Assembly: GCF_036324505.1 (NCBI RefSeq)
Contig: NC_086349.1
Location: 26,515,259 to 26,579,258, forward strand
Direction of reading: 5' to 3'
Length of the DNA stretch: 64,000 bases
Source: Eleginops maclovinus
Taxonomy: Eukaryota; Chordata; Actinopteri; Perciformes; Eleginopidae
Below the pieces are notes generated by a model that worked only from the letters and a program-made list of their open reading frames with translations, was not told the DNA's origin and ran no database searches. Shown here piece by piece: positions 59,478 to 64,000 of the stretch; positions within the stretch are counted from its first letter, which is position 1, and the number at the start of each line of letters is the position of its first letter. Made by a program: the position numbers and the translations under genes.

Positions 59478-60634
59478 CGCAGAACCACAGGAACCACAGG
59501 ATCCGGCCGTATGATTGCAACGAGACGTGCGATGAGGAGTGGATCAGAAGAAACGGAGAAAGAGATAAAGAGACACCACTGGAAACTCCACTGTGCTGCA
59601 CTACAGGAAAAACCCAAAGATCTCCAAAGCCAAATGAATGTTTTTACTTCTTTTTTTAACTTATGTCGGAAGAACTGATTCTCACTGAGACTGATCAACA
59701 GGAAAGGAGTCTGCAGAGAGATGCTTTTACTCTGGTGCTAATGATCTCACAGGTTACATGCAGCAGGAGCTGTGAATTACAAGACCCTGAAGTATCCTTC
59801 TGGTATCTCCTGAACACATGGTTTTTACAGATGGAAGATCAGATTGTTTTCAGGGGAAAGAGTCGACATTATGATGATGATTATTGATGAGCAGCCGGGG
59901 AAGACGGCTGGAGGGCGGCGCTGCGTTGAGATGTGTTTGCACTCAAAGGAAACCTACTGATTTATCCAGAGAAACCTAAAACGGACTGGCTGAACTTCCT
60001 TTGAGAGTTTTGCTCCTACTGATCACTTTGTTTGAGTCCTCGCTCATGTTCACAGTCTCCCATGCCTGCACCAGCCTGGTTGTGCAGCGCACAGCAGGAA
60101 GAAGAGAGGATATGCGCAGGAAATTACGCTGAGGTGAAGCACGGAGGCGATGTCTCAGACTGAAGACAATCAGCGATGTTGTAGCTCCTGCAGACAGATT
60201 TTAAGGTCTGTGTCCACATAGCGCCTTTTTCCGCCCCCAGCGTCTCATCAAGAAATGCTTCTAGATCCTTTTTTTATTGCTTCAACGACACTGATATCTT
60301 GACAATGCATCATCCAAAACATGCTTGCTTTCACACTTCGTCTGAACGAACTTCCGCTCTCAGTCTGACAGCTGCAGTGCGAGGAGTACGATCCACCTAC
60401 AGATTTAAAAGTACAAAAAACCGACAGCCATATTCAATGTCCGGCTGGTCGATATGCCCATGATAGTTTCCATCTGAAAACACAGTTTAAAATCAAGCTT
60501 TTTATCCAATTTCTGCGGTGGCATCATCTACGCTTCATCTTGAAAGCTGAAACAAACTCAAAATGCTCAGAGCGGCTGCACATAACAAGGCCCAGCGCTC
60601 AGAAAAAGGTCATGTTGTCATTGAAATCAATTGA

Positions 60635-60640
60635 AATAAA
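60635..60640 (+). terminator. itga5: Candidate poly(A) signal AATAAA
   Basis: First AATAAA after the itga5 stop that I found. Surroundings do not show a strong GT-rich downstream element until the TG repeat at 60863. Confidence 0.4.
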
Positions 60641-60860
60641 ATGTAAACGCTCAGAAAAAGGTGCTACGTGGACTCAGGCCCTTAGAGCGAAGTCGGGATC
60701 TTCAGGGTTGCACAAGGAGGGTTTTCCAACACCGTGCAGTGTGACTGTGAGACACTGTATTCCTCAGAAAGAGGAGCGCTCCCCCCCAGAGGCTGCAGGG
60801 ACTCAGCAGTAAAATGCATCATGATTTTTTGACGTGCCTTAAATGTAAATACTGATGGTT

Positions 60861-60862
<2 letters not shown>

Positions 60863-60904
<42 letters not shown>
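60863..60904. repeat. (TG)n microsatellite in the 3' region
   Basis: About 21 TG units, within the longer possible 3' UTRs. Confidence 0.95.
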
Positions 60905-60905
<1 letters not shown>

Positions 60906-61339
60906 TTCATGCATTTGTGTGAATGGGATATTTATGAATGTGTGTTATTTGTATGGATTGGTTTGCACCCTTGCAACAACACATTGTGCAACAACACAAC
61001 AACGTGGATCACAGTTTGACTTCACTAGCATTAATCTGCTGCATTTTTAGGTAGATGTTAAACATTGCAGGAGTTATGTAGTTTTATTTATATGTAAGAA
61101 TACATGCGTTATGTAATATCCAACCAAAATTGATTTTTAGGAACGAAAACTATAAAAGAAAATCTAAATTTCTCTTCAAATGAATTTTGCGTCAGTATGA
61201 TTGATGCTTCAAAGCATAAAAATGAACATTTGTGTGATAACTTTATGAATGAAAACCTCTACTTTGGTTGGTTTTTACACAATGCATGCATTATTACATT
61301 TTCATTTAAACATCACATTTTGCAAAGACTGCTGAAGGT

Positions 61340-61770
61340 TGTTAATGTTACTCAAGTCCTGTACTGAAGTCCTGTTTAGTCACACTTGTACTTGAGTATT
61401 TCCATTTTGTGCTGCATAAACTTCTACTCTAGTACATTTTGGAGGCAAAATATTCAAGTTTTTGCTTCATTTATGAGTAATTATTATTATATATTCAAGA
61501 TAAGATGCAGTACTGTGCTGCAAACATACTCGGTATTTTCAGAGTAAGAGCTTAGTCAATTGGCGCCTTTCTTCACACTTCATGCACAATACTCCTGCAT
61601 GTAAAACAGGTTCATTTAATATCCTGTAATAGTATAATGTAGGGAAAAGAGCCGAGTACTTTTACTATTGAAGCTGAAGTTCATTTTGCTCAGTTGTACT
61701 TCTAACTTCTAGTATTTTAAGAACATAGTACGTCTACTTCAGTAAAGGCTCTTCCTCCACCAGATTCTTT
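61340..61770. mobile_element. TACTTTTACTT-family repeat copy
   Basis: From TTACTCAAGTCCTGTACTGA to TACTTCAGTAAAGGCTCTTC. Related to copies at 17.7, 42.1 and 46.1 kb. Confidence 0.55.
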
Positions 61771-62299
61771 AAAAATGCATCAGATTTTTACAGAATGAAG
61801 TAAAATGTGTTTAATTGTGTGCGTTTTGTTCCATAACGTGTTGTTAAACTCTTCCCACTGCTCAGTCCTGCTCATCCCTTCACCTCTGTGTCTGATGAGG
61901 CAGTGGATGTTCGTTTCACTGCATCACAGATAACACATTTACAGTCCTCGTTGTAAATCCAAAGAAACGTCTGTGAGAATTCACCTTATGCTGCCCACGT
62001 CTGGTTCAAACAATGTCTTGGTTCTTCTGGTTTAAGTCATTATTTGGGGTAATTTACAGCTAATGGTTTCACAGCTTCTATCCTCTGTGAGTGGTTTGGA
62101 TATATCTATCTATGGTCCAATTAGAGGCTCTAATAATTACATTTGAATTATAATTGAACCCCCTGTGGTGAGTGTACGTAAAAGCAGTGAGGGACATCGT
62201 AAAACCATTGCTCCCATGCAGCTGCAGCTCCTCCCAGCTCCAGACATCGCTGTGCATTCTGTAATTAACGCTTTTTGGATGAACCAATCACACATTGGG

Positions 62300-62305
62300 A
62301 ATAAA
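62300..62305 (+). terminator. itga5: Candidate poly(A) signal AATAAA
   Basis: AATAAA within GGGAATAAAAATGG. One of three candidate signals for itga5. Confidence 0.3.
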
Positions 62306-62438
62306 AATGGTTCGTTTTTTCCCCTAAAAAAACCGTAATACCAGTTCATTCAAAAGTTTTCAAAGCTGTTTATCTGGAAAGTAAAGTTGGATAAATCTGG
62401 CGACGCTATGCGAGGTAATAGCAAGCATGCTTTAACCG

Positions 62439-62535
62439 GAAGTACCAAGACAGAGGCGGTGCAACATCCGGGGAATTACGGTCCAGAGGAACGCGAAGGG
62501 TTTACCTCCGGAGGAGCAGCTGAGCTCTGGGAAGT
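62439..62535. promoter_or_regulatory. CpG-richer patch with ETS-type motifs
   Basis: AACCGGAAGTACC is a strong ETS consensus (CCGGAAGT). ATCCGGGG, ACGCG and CTCCGGAGG follow. About seven CpGs lie in 95 bases, in AT-rich surroundings. This is the pattern of a small promoter, but no coding exon was found next to it. Confidence 0.3.
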
Positions 62536-63101
62536 CAACGTGTGAAAGTGCAATATTTATATTCACTCTTTTGTTTTAATATTACAGAGCTTTCTTCTGT
62601 TTCATTTGTCGTCATAAAACCAGGACTTTTCACGTGTTTTAATTCACAGTATGTGATGAGCACGCGCGCTAAATCCTCTGTGACGTATTATTGTATTCGC
62701 TCGCTTTCTCACTCGGTTTTTGTTCTCACTTCATCGCTGGATATTTTTTCTCTGAGTTGAACTCGGGGACACAGATCAGCAATATTATAATAACCATATG
62801 TCACATGTTTGCCTCATCACACCCTTTTATTATCCGCAGTTTGCATCCATATCTGATTGAACACTTTAAGATGACGGGATCTTTTCAATGCTTCCTCCGG
62901 GGTGACATCAGGAACGGCACTGGGTTTTAATTCTTATTTTTCTGTAAACCAATTTCCACTCTCCAGGACTTCCCAAAAAGAAGTTGTACATATTTCTGAC
63001 GAGGAGAGTGTTTTTAAATTGAATCTGATTTGTTGTGAATTTCTCTCACCCCATATTGGGGGGAGGGGACATTTTTTGGTCCATTTTTTACCTGTACTTT
63101 T

Positions 63102-63107
63102 AATAAA
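63102..63107 (+). terminator. itga5: Candidate distal poly(A) signal of itga5
   Basis: TTTTAATAAAATATTTCCC followed by a TTTGTGAGGC stretch, the best-formed signal in the region and the last before the convergent gene. Confidence 0.55.
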
Positions 63108-63171
63108 ATATTTCCCTTTTTACAAAATCTTTGTGAGGCTTTCATTGACACACATGTAACTGAGAAAATAA

Positions 63172-63177
63172 TTTATT
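63172..63177 (-). terminator. Poly(A) signal of the convergent minus-strand gene
   Basis: TTTATT on the + strand is AATAAA on the minus strand. It lies about 460 bases past the minus-strand stop codon, a plausible short 3' UTR. Confidence 0.5.
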
Positions 63178-63637
63178 TAGAAAAACATGGTATGAAATCA
63201 GATGCATGTCAGTCATGTGTTTGCAGGAAATGATACGATTCAATATATTACTGTGGAAGCTTTTGTGCACAAAAAACTGACCTAAAGTGAGAAGAATATG
63301 GCAAAGATCTGCAGGGTTTGTTCGCGTGGAACCAGCAGCGAGGATCTTCCACAGACAGCAGGATACAGAACATTAGAGTCGTGATGTTTTACAGTGCCTC
63401 CCTGTATTGCTTTGTTTCCAATGCACGGCTGTGAGGCTTCTTGGATCAAAACAAGTTCCTCTGGCGTCATGGTCTCCTCTGTGGTTCATCGTGAGAGGTT
63501 ATTAATGTGTTCCCTCCTGATGCCGTGCACACAGAGCTCTTCCCCACACGTCCTTCAATTAAAGTCAATCCACAGGAAGTCTTTCAGTCTCGAGTTTTTG
63601 TTCAGATTTCTGCTTCAGTCTTCTGCAGGCAGGCGCT

Positions 63638-63756
63638 CTAGCACTCGATGGTTCTGGAGAGCTGCGTTAGCCTGCGCTGGTTGTCGATTACCTTCAGGTT
63701 CTGGATGTAGTGCCGGATGTTGCTGGGGCTCCGCAGAGGGAGGGAGTATTCTGAGC
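63638..63756 (-). CDS. Last coding exon of an Epac/RAPGEF-family Rap1 exchange factor (partial gene)
   Basis: On the minus strand an acceptor (CTTCCTCCTCCTGCAG) is followed by SEYSLPLRSPSNIRHYIQ, NLKVIDNQRRLTQLSRTIEC and TAG. The pattern NIRHYIQNLKVIDNQRRLTQ matches what I recall of the Epac2 (RAPGEF4) C-terminus (VRSYVRQLNVIDNQRTLSQ), so the gene is probably rapgef3, rapgef4 or rapgef5-like. These proteins load GTP on Rap1, in Epac1/2 under cAMP control. The exon starts in the second base of a codon; upstream exons lie beyond the window. Family call is fairly firm, paralogue not decided. Confidence 0.8.
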
Positions 63757-63796
63757 CTGCAGGAGGAGGAAGAGGAGGGGGGAAATCATTTTAGAC

Positions 63797-64000
63797 TTTA
63801 AAGAGCTTTAAAGAGTCCTCTCCTGCTGATGTTCAGGTGTATATCAGTATGTAGAGTCTCTACTTTAAAGAGTCCTCTCCTGCTGATGTTCAGGTGTATA
63901 TCAGTATGTAGTGTCTCTACTTTAAAGAGTCCTCTCCTGCTGATGTTCAGGTGTATATCAGTCTGTAGAGTCTCTACTTTAAAGAGTCCTCTCCTGCTGA
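63797..64000. repeat. 57-bp tandem repeat at the window edge
   Basis: AGTCCTCTCCTGCTGATGTT begins at 63814, 63871, 63928 and 63985, an exact 57-bp period, and the array runs off the window. The unit (CTTTAAAGAGTCCTCTCCTG, ATGTTCAGGTGTATATCAGT, GTAGAGTCTCTA) resembles the left end of the TTAA-ended element family (AAAGAGGACATATTCTGCTC ... GGTTCATATCAGTATTTAGC). It lies in the intron before the RAPGEF-like last exon. Confidence 0.93.

Larger units (their letters stand above)
59478..63130 (+). other. itga5: itga5 3' UTR and downstream region
   Basis: No further itga5 coding sequence. AATAAA signals at 60635, 62300 and 63102 allow a 3' UTR of about 1.2, 2.8 or 3.65 kb. The stretch holds a TG microsatellite (60863-60904), a TACTTTTACTT-family element (61340-61770) and a CpG-richer patch (62439-62535). 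Which poly(A) site is used cannot be read from sequence. Confidence 0.65.

Overview
The window is vertebrate nuclear DNA, almost certainly from a teleost fish. It has a multi-exon gene with GT-AG introns, long (CA)n/(TG)n microsatellites, tRNA-derived SINE remnants, small non-autonomous DNA transposons, and GCTAAGCTAA-type repeats that I associate with fish genomes. I cannot name the species. Nothing prokaryotic, viral or CRISPR-like is present.

The main gene is itga5, integrin alpha-5, the alpha chain of the alpha5-beta1 fibronectin receptor, on the + strand. I could place all 30 coding exons (16932 to 59477). Every junction is GT-AG and every phase agrees except at the exon 28 to 29 join. 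The cytoplasmic tail ([15 protein letters not shown]...) settles alpha-5 rather than alpha-V or alpha-8. At exon 28 an A5 run (58275-58279) is one base longer than the frame allows. That is either an assembly error or a frameshift that would remove the membrane anchor. With one A fewer, the protein is about 1057 residues and aligns to my recollection of the mammalian protein around the junction without gaps.

Regions: 1-16.5 kb is upstream intergenic DNA with repeats and no gene I recognise. 16.5-16.93 kb is the probable promoter and 5' UTR. 16.93-59.48 kb is itga5, with a 13 kb first intron, a 4.8 kb second intron and many introns of 80-200 bp. 59.48 to about 63.13 kb is the 3' UTR or downstream region. 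At the right edge a second gene enters on the minus strand. Only its last coding exon (63638-63756) is visible, and it resembles the C-terminus of the Epac/RAPGEF Rap1 exchange factors. The two genes converge tail to tail, with poly(A) signals about 65 bp apart. Epac-Rap1 signalling is known to activate integrins, so the adjacency is worth noting, though it may be coincidence.

The most unusual non-coding structure is a 72-bp minisatellite in four separate arrays (about 32 units). Two lie in one orientation (upstream of the gene, intron 1) and two in the other (introns 15 and 21). Each unit carries a TATAAA, an E-box (CACATG/CATGTG) and a CRE-like TGACGT motif. Other notable items are a complete 228-bp hAT-like element with a perfect 8-bp target duplication, a TTAA-ended element family with several copies, a (TG)n tract between the likely branch point and acceptor of exon 26, a CA-rich block just after the exon 27 donor, and a degenerate 211-bp tandem repeat upstream.
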